A DNA stretch of 64,000 nucleotides from Elmis aenea (Eukaryota; Arthropoda; Insecta; Coleoptera; Elmidae), in assembly GCA_947652605.1 (NCBI GenBank), contig CANTFG010000260.1, forward strand, positions 62,001 to 126,000, in the 5' to 3' direction. Positions 14,301-25,799 of the stretch are shown piece by piece (the stretch's first letter is position 1; every line of letters starts with the position of its first letter). The notes beneath the pieces are model-generated. The model saw nothing but the letters and a program-made list of their open reading frames with translations. It ran no database searches and was not told the origin of the DNA. The translations under genes were made by a program, and so were the position numbers.

Positions 14301-14942
14301 TAAACTCTATAACATACTAAAATTTGAACAAAATCGTAAGAGCCGTTTTCGAGAAAAATTTTCAAAATTTTTAATTTTTTGAATAACTTTGTAAATTAAA
14401 TTTCAAAATAGTTGAGACAAACGGCATTATACTAAGAAAAATAAACTCTATAACATACTAAAATTTGAACAAAATCGTATGAGCCGTTTTCGAGAAAAAT
14501 TTTCAAAATTTTTAATTTTTTGAATAACTTTGGAAATTAAATTTCAAAATAGTTGAGACAAACGGCATTATACTAAGAAAAATAAACTCTATAACATACT
14601 AAAATTTGAACAAAATCGTAAGAGCCGTTTTCGAGAAAAAAATTCAAAATTTTTAATTTTTTGAATAACTTTGTAAATTAATATTCAAAATAGTTGAGAC
14701 AAACGGCATTATACTAAGAAAAATAAACTCTATAACATACTAAAATTTGAACAAAATCGTAAGAGCCGTTTTCGAGAAAAATTTTCAAAATTTTTAATTT
14801 TCTGAATAACTTTGTAAATTAAATTTCAAAATAGTTGAGACAAACGGCATTATACTAAGAAAAATAAACTCTATAACATACTAAAATTTGAACAAAATCG
14901 TAAGAGCCGTCTTCGAGAAAAATTTTCAAAATTTTTAATTTT
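11102..14942. repeat. Dispersed copy pair 2819 bp apart (11102-12123 and 13921-14942)
   Basis: About 1.02 kb is repeated 2819 bp (20 x 141 - 1) downstream. Shared marks are the AAATCTATAA 1-bp deletion at 11202 and 14021 and the GCCGTCTTCGAG substitution at 12091 and 14910. Alignment ends near 12124, where the first copy has TTCTGAATAAC and the second TTTTGAATAAC. Between the copies, shorter four-monomer repeats occur (GTTTTCAAGG at 12231 and 12795, 564 bp apart). Confidence 0.82.
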
Positions 14943-15671
14943 TTGAATAACTTTGGAAATTAAATTTCAAAATAGTTGAGACAAACGGCATTATACTAAG
15001 AAAAATAAACTCTATAACATACTAAAATTTGAACAAAATCGTAAAAGCCGTTTTCGAGAAAAATTTTCAAAATTTTTAATTTTTTGAATAACTTTGCAAA
15101 TTAAATTTCAAAATAGTTGAGACAAACGGCATTATACTAAGAAAAATAAACTCTATAACATACTAAAATTTGAACAAAATCGTATGAGCCGTTTTCGAGA
15201 AAAAATTTCAAAATTTTTAATTTTTTGAATAACTTTGGAAATTAAATTTCAAAATAGTTGAGACAAACGGCATTATACTAAGAAAAATAAACTCTATAAC
15301 ATACTAAAATTTGAACAAAATCGTAAGAGCCGTTTTCGAGAAAAAAATTCAAAATTTTTAATTTTTTGAATAACTTTGTAAATTAATATTCAAAATAGTT
15401 GAGACAAACGGCATTATACTAAGAAAAATAAACTCTATAACATACTAAAATTTGAACAAAATCGTAAGAGCCGTTTTCGAGAAAAATTTTCAAAATTTTT
15501 AATTTTCTGAATAACTTTGTAAATTAAATTTCAAAATAGTTGAGACAAACAGCATTATACTAAGAAAAATAAACTCTATAACATACTAAAATATGAACAA
15601 AATCGTAAGAGCCGTTTTCGAGGAAAATTTTCAAAATTTTTAATTTTTTGAATAACTTTGTAAATTAAATT

Positions 15672-15673
15672 TT
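15672..15673. other. Left junction, 141-bp array to 171-bp island
   Basis: The 141-bp unit reads normally up to unit position 24 (GTAAATTAAATTT, ending at 15672). The next base begins the 171-bp unit (TATTCATGTAAAGAGG). The two sequences share no base at the breakpoint, so there is no microhomology. Confidence 0.9.
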
Positions 15674-18600
15674 ATTCATGTAAAGAGGCGATGGATAAAC
15701 TGTTTCTGTGATATACAAATCAATAATTGAAATTGTTTCGAAATAGTCGCTCAAGGAACATATGTATTAACTAAAGCACGGTATTTTTAGGAAATTATTA
15801 AAAATTAAAACCAGCTCATTGAAAGACATATGCAAAACAATTGTATTCATGTAAAGAGGCGATGGATAAACTGTTCCTGTGATATACAAATCAATAATTA
15901 AAATTGTGTAGAAATAGTCGCTCAAGGAACATATGTATTAACTAAAGCACGGTATTTTTAGGAAATTATTAAAAATTAAAACCAGCTCATTGAAAGACAT
16001 ATGCAAAACAATTGTATTCATGTAAAGAGGCGATGGATAAACTGTTCCTGTGATATACAAATCAATAATTAAAATTGTTTAGAAATAGTCGCTCAAGGAA
16101 CATATGTATTAACTAAAGCACGGTATTTTTAGGAAATTATTAAAAATTAAAACCAGCTCATTGAAAGACATATGCAAAACAATTGTATTGATGTAAAGAG
16201 GCGATGGATAAACTGTTCCTGTGATATACAAATCAATAATTGAAATTGTTTCGAAATAGTCGCTCAAGGAACATATGTATTAACTAAAGCACGGTATTTT
16301 TAGGAAATTATTAAAAATTAAAACCAGCTCATTGAAAGACATATGCAAAACAATTGTAGTAATGTAAAGAGGCGATGGATAAACTGTTCCTGTGATATAC
16401 AAATCAATAATTAAAATTGTTCAGAAATAGTCGCTCAAGCAACATATGTATTAACTAAAGCACGGTATTTTTAGGAAATTATTAAAAATTAAAACCAGCT
16501 CATTGAAAGACATATGCAAAACAATTTTTTTCATGTAAAGATGCGAAGGATAAACTCTTCCTGTGATATACAAATCAATAATTAAAATTTTTTCGAAATA
16601 GTCGCTCAAGGAACATATGTATTAACTAAAGCACGGTATATTTACGAAATTATTAAAAATTAAAACCAGCTCATTGAAAGACATATGCAAAACAATTGTA
16701 TTCATGTAAAAAAGCGATGGATAAACTGTTCCTGTGATATACAAATCAATAATTAAAATTGTTTAGAAATAGTCGCTCAAGGAACATATGTATTAACTAA
16801 AGCACGGTATTTTTAGGAAATTATTAAAAATTAAAACCAGCTCATTGAAAGACATATGCAAAACAATTGTATTCATGTAAAGAAGCGATGGATAAATTGT
16901 TCCTAAGATATACAAATCAATAATTAAAATTGTTTAGAAATAGTCGTTCAAGGAACATATGTATTAACTAAAGCACGGTATTTTTAGGAAATTATTAAAA
17001 ATTAAAACCAGCTCATTGAAAGACATATGCAAAACAATTGTATTCATGTAAAGAGGCGATGGATAAACTGTTCCTGTGATATACAAATCAATAATTAAAA
17101 TTTTTTCGAAATAGTCGCTCAAGGAACACATGTATTAACTAAAGCACGGCATTTTTAGGAAATTATTAAAAATTAAAACCAGCTCATTGAAAGACATATG
17201 CAAAACAATTGTATTCATGTAAAGAGGCGAAGGATAAACTCTTCCTGTGATATACAAATCAATAATTAAAATTGTTTCGAAATAGTCGCTCAAGGTACAT
17301 ATGTATTAACTAAAGCACGGTATTTTTAGGAAATGATTAAAAATTAAAACCAGCTCATTGAAAGACATGCAAAACAATTGTATTCATGTAAAGAGGCGAT
17401 GGATAAACTGTTCCTGTGATATACAAATCAATAATTAAAATTGTTTCAAAATAGTCGCTCAAGGAACATATGTATTAACTAAAGCACGGTATTTTTAGGA
17501 AATTATTAAAAATTAAAACCAGCTCATTGAAAGACATATGCAAAACAATTGTATTCATGTAAAGAGGCGATGGATAAACTGTTTCTGTGATATACAAATC
17601 AATAATTAAAATTGTTTCGAAATAGTCGCTCAAGGAACATATTATGTATTAACTAAAGCACAGTATTTTTAGGAAATTATTAAAAATTAAAACCAGCTCA
17701 TTGAAAGACATATGCAAAACAATTGTATTCATGTAAAGAGGCGATGGATAAACTGTTCCTGTGATATACAAATAAATAATTGAAATTGTTTCGAAATAGT
17801 CGCTCAAGGAACATATGTATTAACTAAAGCACGGTATTTTTAGGAAATTATTAAAAATTAAAACCATCTCTTTGAAAGACATATGCAAAACAATTGTATT
17901 CATGTAAAGAGGTGATGGATAAACTGTTCCTGTGATATACAAATCTATAATTAAAATTGTTCAGAAATAGTCGCTCAAGGAACATATGTATTAACTAAAG
18001 CACGGTATTTTTGGGAAATTATTAAAAATTAAAACCAGCTCATTGAAAGACATATGCAAAACAATTGTATTCATGTAAAGAGGCGATGGATAAACTGTTC
18101 CTGTGATATACAAATCAGTAATTAAAATTGTTTAGAAATAGTCGCTCAAGGAACATATGTAGTAACTAAAGCACGGTATTTTTAGGAAATTATTAAAAAT
18201 TAAAACCAGCTCATTGAAAGACATATGCAAAACAATTGTATTCATGTAAAGAGGCGATGGATAAACTGTTCCTGTGATATACAAATCAATAATTAAAATT
18301 GTTTAGAAATAGTCGCTCAAGGAACATATGTATTAACTAAAGCACGGTATTTTTAGGAAATTATTAAAAATTAAAACCAGCTCATTGAAAGACATATGCA
18401 AAACAATTGTATTCATGTAAAGAGGCGATGGATAAGCTGTTCCTGTGATATACAAATCAATAATTAAAATTTTTTCGAAATAGTCGCTCAAGGAACATAT
18501 GTATTAACTAAAGCACGGTATTTTTAGGAAATTATTAAAAATTAAAACCAGCTCATTGAAAAACATATGCAAAACAATTGTATTCATGTAAAGAGGCGAT

Positions 18601-19462
18601 GGATAAACTGTTCCTGTGATATACAAATTAATAATTAAAATTGTTTAGAAATAGTCGCTCAAGGAACATATGTATTAACTAAAGCACGGTATTTTTAGGA
18701 AATTATTAAAAATTAAAACCAGCTCATTGAAAGACATATGCAAAACAATTGTATTCATGTAAAGAGGCGATGGATAAACTGTTCCTGTGATATACAAATC
18801 AATAATTAAAATTGTTTCGAAATAGTCGCTCAAGGAACATATGTATTAACTAAAGCACGGTATTTTTAGGAAATTATTAAAAATTAAAACCAGCTCATTG
18901 AAAGACATATGCAAAACAATTGTATTCATGTAAAAAAGCGATGGATAAACTGTTCCTGTGATATACAAATCAATAATTAAAATTGTTCAGAAATAGTCGC
19001 TCAAGGAACATATGTATTAACTAAAGCACGGTATTTTTAGGAAATTATTAAAAATTAAAACCAGCTCATTGAAAGACATATGCAAAACAATTGTATTCAT
19101 GTAAAGAAGCGATGGATAAATTGTTCCTGTGATATACAAATCAATAATTAAAATTGTTTAGAAATAGTCGCTCAAGGAACATATGTATTAACTAAAGCAC
19201 GGTATTTTTAGGAAATTATTAAAAATTAAAACCAGCTCATTGAAAGACATATGCAAAACAATTGTATTCATGTAAAGAGGCGATGGATAAACTGTTTCTG
19301 TGATATACAAATCAATAATTAAAATTGTTTCGAAATAGTCGCTCAAGGAACATATGTATTAACTAAAGCACGGTATTTTTAGGAAATTATTAAAAATTTA
19401 AACCAGCTCATTAAAAGACATATGCAAAACAATTGTATTCATGTAAAGTGGCGATGGATAAA
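15673..19462. repeat. 171-bp satellite island, 22 monomers plus 27 bp
   Basis: A second tandem family, unrelated in sequence to the surrounding array. ATTCATGTAAAG begins at 15674, 15845 and 16016, a period of 171 bp. The length of 3790 bp equals 22 x 171, plus 1 (a 3-bp insertion near 17640, CATATTATGTATT, less a 2-bp deletion near 17367, GACATGCAAAAC), plus a 27-bp partial copy. Landmarks are GGCGATGGATAAACTG, TCCTGTGATATACAAATC, AGTCGCTCAAGGAACATATG, AAAGCACGGTATTTTTAGG, ACCAGCTCATTGAAAGAC and CAAAACAATTG. Composition is about 28% GC. The region GTTTAGAAATAG is the most variable (GTTTCG, GTTCAG, TTTTCG). All six consensus frames contain stops. 171 bp is also the length of primate alpha satellite, but no sequence similarity to it was noticed. 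Confidence 0.96.
16690..19260. repeat. Weak higher-order signal in the 171-bp island (2224 bp)
   Basis: Two adjacent variant monomers recur together. GTAAAAAAGCGATGG (AAAGCGATGG at 16711 and AAAGCG at 18935) is followed by GTAAAGAAGCGATGGATAAATTG (AGAAGC at 16881 and 19105). Both spacings are 2224 bp, that is 13 x 171 plus the net 1-bp indel. The monomers on either side do not match specifically, so only a two-unit segment is shared. Confidence 0.6.
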
Positions 19463-19463
19463 T
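19462..19463. other. Right junction, 171-bp island to 141-bp array
   Basis: The last partial 171-bp unit reads GCGATGGATAAA up to 19462. The 141-bp unit resumes with TACTAAGAAAAATAAAC at unit position 51. The A at 19462 fits both families, a 1-bp overlap. Because the left side stopped at unit position 24, unit positions 25-49 are missing across the island. This is a small deletion and not a target-site duplication. Confidence 0.9.
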
Positions 19464-20576
19464 ACTAAGAAAAATAAACTCTATAACATACTAAAATTTG
19501 AACAAAATCGTAAGAGCCGTTTTCGAGAAAAAATTTCAAAATTTTTAATTTTCTGAATAACTTTGTAAATTAAATTTCAAAATAGTTGAGACAAACGGCA
19601 TTATACTAAGAAAAATAAACTCTATAACATACTAAAATATGAACAAAATCGTAAGAGCCGTTTTCGAGGAAAATTTTCAAAATTTTTAATTTTTTGAATA
19701 ACTTTGTAAATTAAATTTCAAAATAGTTGAGACAAACGGCATTATACTAAGAAAAATAAACTCTATAACATACTAAAATTTGAACAAAATCGTATGAGCC
19801 GTTTTCGAGAAAAATTTTCAAAATTTTTAATTTTTTGAATAACTTTGTAAATTAAATTTCAAAATAGTTGAGACAAACGGCATTATACTAAGAAAAATAA
19901 ACTCTATAACATACTAAAATTTGAACAAAATCGTAAAAGCCGTTTTCGAGAAAAAAATTCAAAATTTTTAATTTTTTGAATAACTTTGTAAATTAATATT
20001 CAAAATAGTTGAGACAAACGGCATTATACTAAGAAAAATAAACTGTATAACATACTAAAATTTGAACAAAATCGTAAGAGCCGTTTTCGAGAAAAATTTT
20101 CAAAATTTTTAATTTTCTGAATAACTTTGTAAAATAAATTTCAAAATAGTTGAGACAAACGGCATTATACTAAGAAAAATAAACTCTATAACATACTAAA
20201 ATATGAACAAAATCGTAAGAGCCGTTTTCGAGGAAAATTTTCAAAATTTTTAATTTTTTGAATAACTTTGTAAATTAAATTTCAAAATAGTTGAGACAAA
20301 CGGCATTATACTAAGAAAAATAAACTGTATAACATACTAAAATTTGAACAAAATCGTAAGAGCCGTTTTCGAGAAAAATTTTCAAAATTTTTAATTTTTT
20401 GAATAACTTTGTAAATTAAATTTCAAAATAGTTGAGACAAACGGCATTATACTAAGAAAAATAAACTCTATAACATACTAAAATTTGAACAAAATCGTAA
20501 GTGCCGTTTTCGAGAAAAAATTTCAAAATTTTTAATTTTCTGAATAACTTTGTAAATTAAATTTCAAAATAGTTGC

Positions 20577-21990
20577 GACAAACGGCATTATACTAAGAAA
20601 AATAAACTCTATAACATACTATAATATGAACAAAATCGTAAGAGCCGTTTTCGAGGAAAATTTTCAAAGTTTTTAATTTTTTGAATAACTTTGTAAATTA
20701 AATTTCAAAATAGTTGAGACAAACGGCATTATACTAAGAAAAATAAACTCTATAACATACTAAAATTTGAACAAAATCGTATGAGCCGTTTTCGAGAAAA
20801 ATTTTCAAAATTTTTAATTTTTTGAATAACTTTGGAAATTAAATTTCAAAATAGTTGAGACAAACGGCATTATACTAAGAAAAATAAACTCTATAACATA
20901 CTAAAATTTGAACAAAATCGTAAGAGACGTTTTCGAGAAAAATTTTCAAAATTTTTAATTTTCTGAATAACTTTGTAAATTAAATTTCAAAATAGTTGAG
21001 ACAAACGGCATTATACTAAGAAAAATAAACTGTATAACATACTAAAATTTGAACAAAATCGTAAGAGCCGTTTTCGAGAAAAAATTTCAAAATTTTTAAT
21101 TTTCTGAATAACTTTGTAAATTAAATTTCAAAATAGTTAAGACAAACGGCATTATACTAAGAAAAATAAACTCTATAACATACTAAAATATGAACAAAAT
21201 CGTAAGAGCAGTTTTCAAGGAAAATTTTCAAAATTTTTAATTTTTTGAATAACTTTGTAAATTAAATTTCAAAATAGTTGAGACAAACGGCATTATACTA
21301 AGAAAAATAAACTCTATAACATACTATAATATGAACAAAATCGTAAGAGCCGTTTTCGAGGAAAATTTTCAAAGTTTTTAATTTTTTGAATAACTTTGTA
21401 AATTAAATTTCAAAATAGTTGAGACAAACGGCATTATACTAAGAAAAATAAACTCTATAACATACTAAAATTTGAACAAAATCGTATGAGCCGTTTTCGA
21501 GAAAAATTTTCAAAATTTTTAATTTTTTGAATAACTTTGGAAATTAAATTTCAAAATAGTTGAGACAAACGGCATTATACTAAGAAAAATAAACTCTATA
21601 ACATACTAAAATTTGAACAAAATCGTAAGAGCCGTTTTCGAGAAAAATTTTCAAAATTTTTAATTTTCTGAATAACTTTGTAAATTAAATTTCAAAATAG
21701 TTGAGACAAACGGCATTATACTAAGAAAAATAAACTGTATAACATACTAAAATTTGAACAAAATCGTATGAGCCGTTTTCGAGAAAAAATTTCAAAATTT
21801 TTAATTTTCTGAATAACTTTGTAAATTAAATTTCAAAATAGTTAAGACAAACGGCATTATACTAAGAAAAATAAACTCTATAACATACTAAAATATGAAC
21901 AAAATCGTAAGAGCCGTTTTCAAGGAAAATTTTCAAAATTTTTAATTTTTTGAATAACTTTGTAAATTAAATTTCAAAATAGTTGAGACA
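20577..21990. repeat. Five-monomer higher-order repeat, two copies of 705 bp
   Basis: The mark ATAATATGAACAAAATCG lies at 20621 and 21326, 705 bp (5 x 141) apart. Both copies continue through TTTTCAAAGTTTTTAATT, TTTGGAAATTAAATTTC and AGTTAAGACAAAC. Single differences include GAGACGTTTTC/GAGCCGTTTTC, GTAAGAG/GTATGAG and GAGCAGTTTTC/GAGCCGTTTTC, all private to one copy. Matching ends where the second copy runs into an A8-type monomer near 22003. Confidence 0.82.
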
Positions 21991-22509
21991 AACGGCATTA
22001 TACTAAAAAAAATAAACTCTATAACATACTAAAATATGAACAAAATCGTAAGAGCCGTTTTCGAGGAAAATTTTCAAAATTTTTAATTTTTTGAATAACT
22101 TTGTAAATAGAATTTCAAAATAGTTGAGACAAACGGCATTATACTAAGAAAAATAAACTCTATAACATACTAAAATTTGAACAAAATCGCAAGAGCCGTT
22201 TTCGAGAAAAAAATTCAAAATTTTTAATTTTTTGAATAACTTTGTAAATTAATATTCAAAATAGTTGAGACAAACGGCATTATACTAAGAAAAATAAACT
22301 CTATAACATACTAAAATTTGAACAAAATCGTAAGAGCCGTTTTCGAGAAAAATTTTCAAAATTTTTAATTTTCTGAATAACTTTGTAAATTAAATTTCAA
22401 AATAGTTGAGACAAACGGCATTATACTAAGAAAAATAAACTCTATAACATACTAAAATTTGAACAAAATCGTAAGAGCCGTTTTCGAGAAAAAATTTCAA
22501 AATTTTTAA

Positions 22510-25480
22510 TTTTCTGAATAACTTTGTAAATTAAATTTCAAAATAGTTGAGACAAACGGCATTATACTAAGAAAAATTAACTGTATAACATACTAAAATT
22601 TGAACAAAATCGTAAGAGCCGTTTCCGAGAAAAATTTTCAAAATTTTTAATTTTCTGAATTACTTTGTAAATTAACTTTCAAAATAGTTGAGACAAACGG
22701 CATTATACTAAGAAAAATAAACTCTATAACATACTAAAATTTGAACAAAATCGTATGAGCCGTTTTCGAGAAAAATTTTCAAAATTTTTAATTTTTTGAA
22801 TAACTTTGTAAATTAAATTTCAAAATAGTTGAGACAAACGGCATTATACTAAGAAAAATAAACTCTATAACATACTAAAATTTGAACAAAATCGTATGAG
22901 CCGTTTTCGAGAAAAATTTTCAAAATTTTTAATTTTCTGAATAACTTTGTAAATTAAATTGCAAAATAGTTAAGACAAACGGCATTATACTAAGAAAAAT
23001 AAACTCTATAACATACTAAAATATGAACAAAATCGTAAGAGCCGTTTTCAAGGAAAATTTTCAAAATTTTTAATTTTTTGAATAACTTTGTAAATTAAAT
23101 TTCAAAATAGTTGAGACAAACGGCATTATACTAAAAAAAATAAACGCTATAACATACTAAAATATGAACAAAATCGTAAGAGCCGTTTTCGAGGAAAATT
23201 TTCAAAATTTTTAATTTTTTGAATAACTTTGTAAATTAAATTTCAAAATAGTTGAGACAAACGGCATTATACTAAGAAAAATAAACTCTATAACATACTA
23301 AAATTTGAACAAAATCGTAAGAGCCGTTTTCGAGAAAAAAATTCAAAATTTTTAATTTTCTGAATAACTTTGTAAATTAAATTTCAAAATAGTTGAGACA
23401 AACGGCATTATACTAAGAAAAATTAACTGTATAACATACTAAAATTTGAACAAAATCGTAAGAGCCGTTTCCGAGAAAAATTTTCAAAATTTTTAATTTT
23501 CTGAATTACTTTGTAAATTAACTTTCAAAATAGTTGAGACAAACGGCATTATACTAAGAAAAATAAACTCTATAACATACTAAAATTTGAACAAAATCGT
23601 ATGAGCCGTTTTCGAGAAAAATTTTCAAAATTTTTAATTTTCTGAATAACTTTGTAAATTAAATTTCAAAATAGTTGAGACAAACGGCATTATACTAAGA
23701 AAAATAAACTGTATAACATACTAAAATTTGAACAAAATCGTAAGAGCCGTTTTCGAGAAAAAATTTCAAAATTTTTAATTTTCTGAATAACTTTGTAAAT
23801 TAAATTTCAAAATAGTTAAGACAAACGGCATTATACTAAGAAAAATAAACTCTATAACATACTAAAATATGAACAAAATCGTAAGAGCCGTTTTCAAGGA
23901 AAATTTTCAAAATTTTTAATTTTTTGAATAACTTTGTAAATTAAATTTCAAAATAGTTGAGACAAACGGCATTATACTAAAAAAAATAAACTCTATAACA
24001 TACTAAAATATGAACAAAATCGTAAGAGCCGTTTTCGAGGAAAATTTTCAAAATTTTTAATTTTTTGAATAACTTTGTAAATTAAATTTCAAAATAGTTG
24101 AGACAAACGGCATTATACTAAGAAAAATAAACTCTATAACATACTAAAATTTGAACAAAATCGTAAGAGCCGTTTTCGAGAAAAAAATTCAAAATTTTTA
24201 ATTTTTTGAATAACTTTGTAAATTAATATTCAAAATAGTTGAGACAAACGGCATTATACTAAGAAAAATAAACTCTATAACATACTAAAATTTGAACAAA
24301 ATCGTAAGAGCCGTTTTCGAGAAAAATTTTTAATTTTCTGAATAACTTTGTAAATTAAATTTCAAAATAGTTGAGACAAACGGCATTATACTAAGAAAAA
24401 TTAACTGTATAACATACTAAAATTTGAACAAAATCGTAAGAGCCGTTTCCGAGAAAAATTTTCAAAATTTTTAATTTTCTGAATTACTTTGTAAATTAAC
24501 TTTCAAAATAGTTGAGACAAACGGCATTATACTAAGAAAAATAAACTCTATAACATACTAAAATTTGAACAAAATCGTATGAGCCGTTTTCGAGAAAAAT
24601 TTTCAAAATTTTTAATTTTTTGAATAACTTTGTAAATTAAATTTCAAAATAGTTGAGACAAACGGCATTATACTAAGAAAAATAAACTCTATAACATACT
24701 AAAATTTGAACAAAATCGTATGAGCCGTTTTCGAGAAAAATTTTCAAAATTTTTAATTTTCTGAATAACTTTGTAAATTAAATTGCAAAATAGTTAAGAC
24801 AAACGGCATTATACTAAGAAAAATAAACTCTATAACATACTAAAATATGAACAAAATCGTAAGAGCCGTTTTCAAGGAAAATTTTCAAAATTTTTAATTT
24901 TTTGAATAACTTTGTAAATTAAATTTCAAAATAGTTGAGACAAACGGCATTATACTAAAAAAAATAAACTCTATAACATACTAAAATATGAACAAAATCG
25001 TAAGAGCCGTTTTCGAGGAAAATTTTCAAAATTTTTAATTTTTTGAATAACTTTGTAAATTAAATTTCAAAATAGTTGAGACAAACGGCATTATACTAAG
25101 AAAAATAAACTCTATAACATACTAAAATTTGAACAAAATCGTAAGAGCCGTTTTCGAGAAAAAAATTCAAAATTTTTAATTTTCTGAATAACTTTGTAAA
25201 TTAAATTTCAAAATAGTTGAGACAAACGGCATTATACTAAGAAAAATTAACTGTATAACATACTAAAATTTGAACAAAATCGTAAGAGCCGTTTCCGAGA
25301 AAAATTTTCAAAATTTTTAATTTTCTGAATTACTTTGTAAATTAACTTTCAAAATAGTTGAGACAAACGGCATTATACTAAGAAAAATAAACTCTATAAC
25401 ATACTAAAATTTGAACAAAATCGTATGAGCCGTTTTCGAGAAAAATTTTCAAAATTTTTAATTTTTTGAATAACTTTGTA
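22510..25480. repeat. Higher-order repeat marked by GTTTCCGAG (four copies; spacing 846, 978, 846 bp)
   Basis: A two-monomer signature, AAAATTAACTG...GCCGTTTCCGAG followed by TCTGAATTACTTTG...TTAACTTTC, occurs with GTTTCC at 22621, 23467, 24445 and 25291. Spacings are 6 x 141, 7 x 141 - 9 and 6 x 141. The 9-bp shortfall is a local deletion near 24323 (GAGAAAAATTTTTAATT for the usual GAGAAAAATTTTCAAAA context). The outer limits are approximate. Confidence 0.82.
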
Positions 25481-25799
25481 AATTAAATTTCAAAATAGTT
25501 GAGACAAACGGCATTATACTAAGAAAAATAAACTCTATAACATACTAAAATATGAACAAAATCGTAAGAGCCGTTTTCAAGGAAAATTTTCAAAATTTTT
25601 AATTTTTTGAATAACTTTGTAAATTAAATTTCAAAATAGTTGAGACAAACGGCATTATACTAAGAAAAATAAACTCTATAACATACTAAAATATGAACAA
25701 AATCGTAAGAGCCGTTTTCGAGGAAAATTTTCAAAATTTTTAATTTTTTGAATAACTTTGTAAATTAAATTTCAAAATAGTTGAGACAAACGGCATTAT

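Larger units (their letters stand above)
1..15672. repeat. 141-bp satellite array, left block (about 111 monomers)
   Basis: Head-to-tail units with a period of exactly 141 bp: TGAATAACTTTG starts at 1, 142, 283, 424 and 565. Consensus landmarks in unit coordinates are TGAATAACTTTG (1-12), AGTTGAGACAAACGGC (31-46), TACTAAG (51-57), a GAGCCGTTTTCGAG block (102-115) and an A/T-rich tail (116-141). Composition is about 22% GC. Neighbouring copies differ at only a few bases, mostly at unit positions 99-101 (GTAAGAG, GTATGAG or GTAAAAG) and 113-121 (GAGAAAAATTTTC, GAGGAAAATTTTC or GAGAAAAAAATTC). The array already runs at base 1, so its left edge is outside the window. All six frames of the consensus contain stops although 141 is divisible by three, so no protein is encoded. 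This family was not recognised by name. Confidence 0.97.

Noticed and set aside
15960..19400. Telomere-like TTAGG in the 171-bp unit (TTTTTAGGAAATT)
   Set aside because: One occurrence per unit, not in tandem, so not telomeric repeat.
15673..19462. The island as a transposon or LTR element
   Set aside because: It is a plain tandem array from edge to edge, with no terminal inverted repeats, no coding sequence and no target-site duplication. The host unit loses 25 bp.
15673..19462. Primate alpha satellite, suggested by the 171-bp period
   Set aside because: Only the length agrees. The sequence (GGCGATGGATAAACTG, AAAGCACGGTATTTTT) does not resemble alpha satellite as I know it, and the surrounding families are not primate-like.
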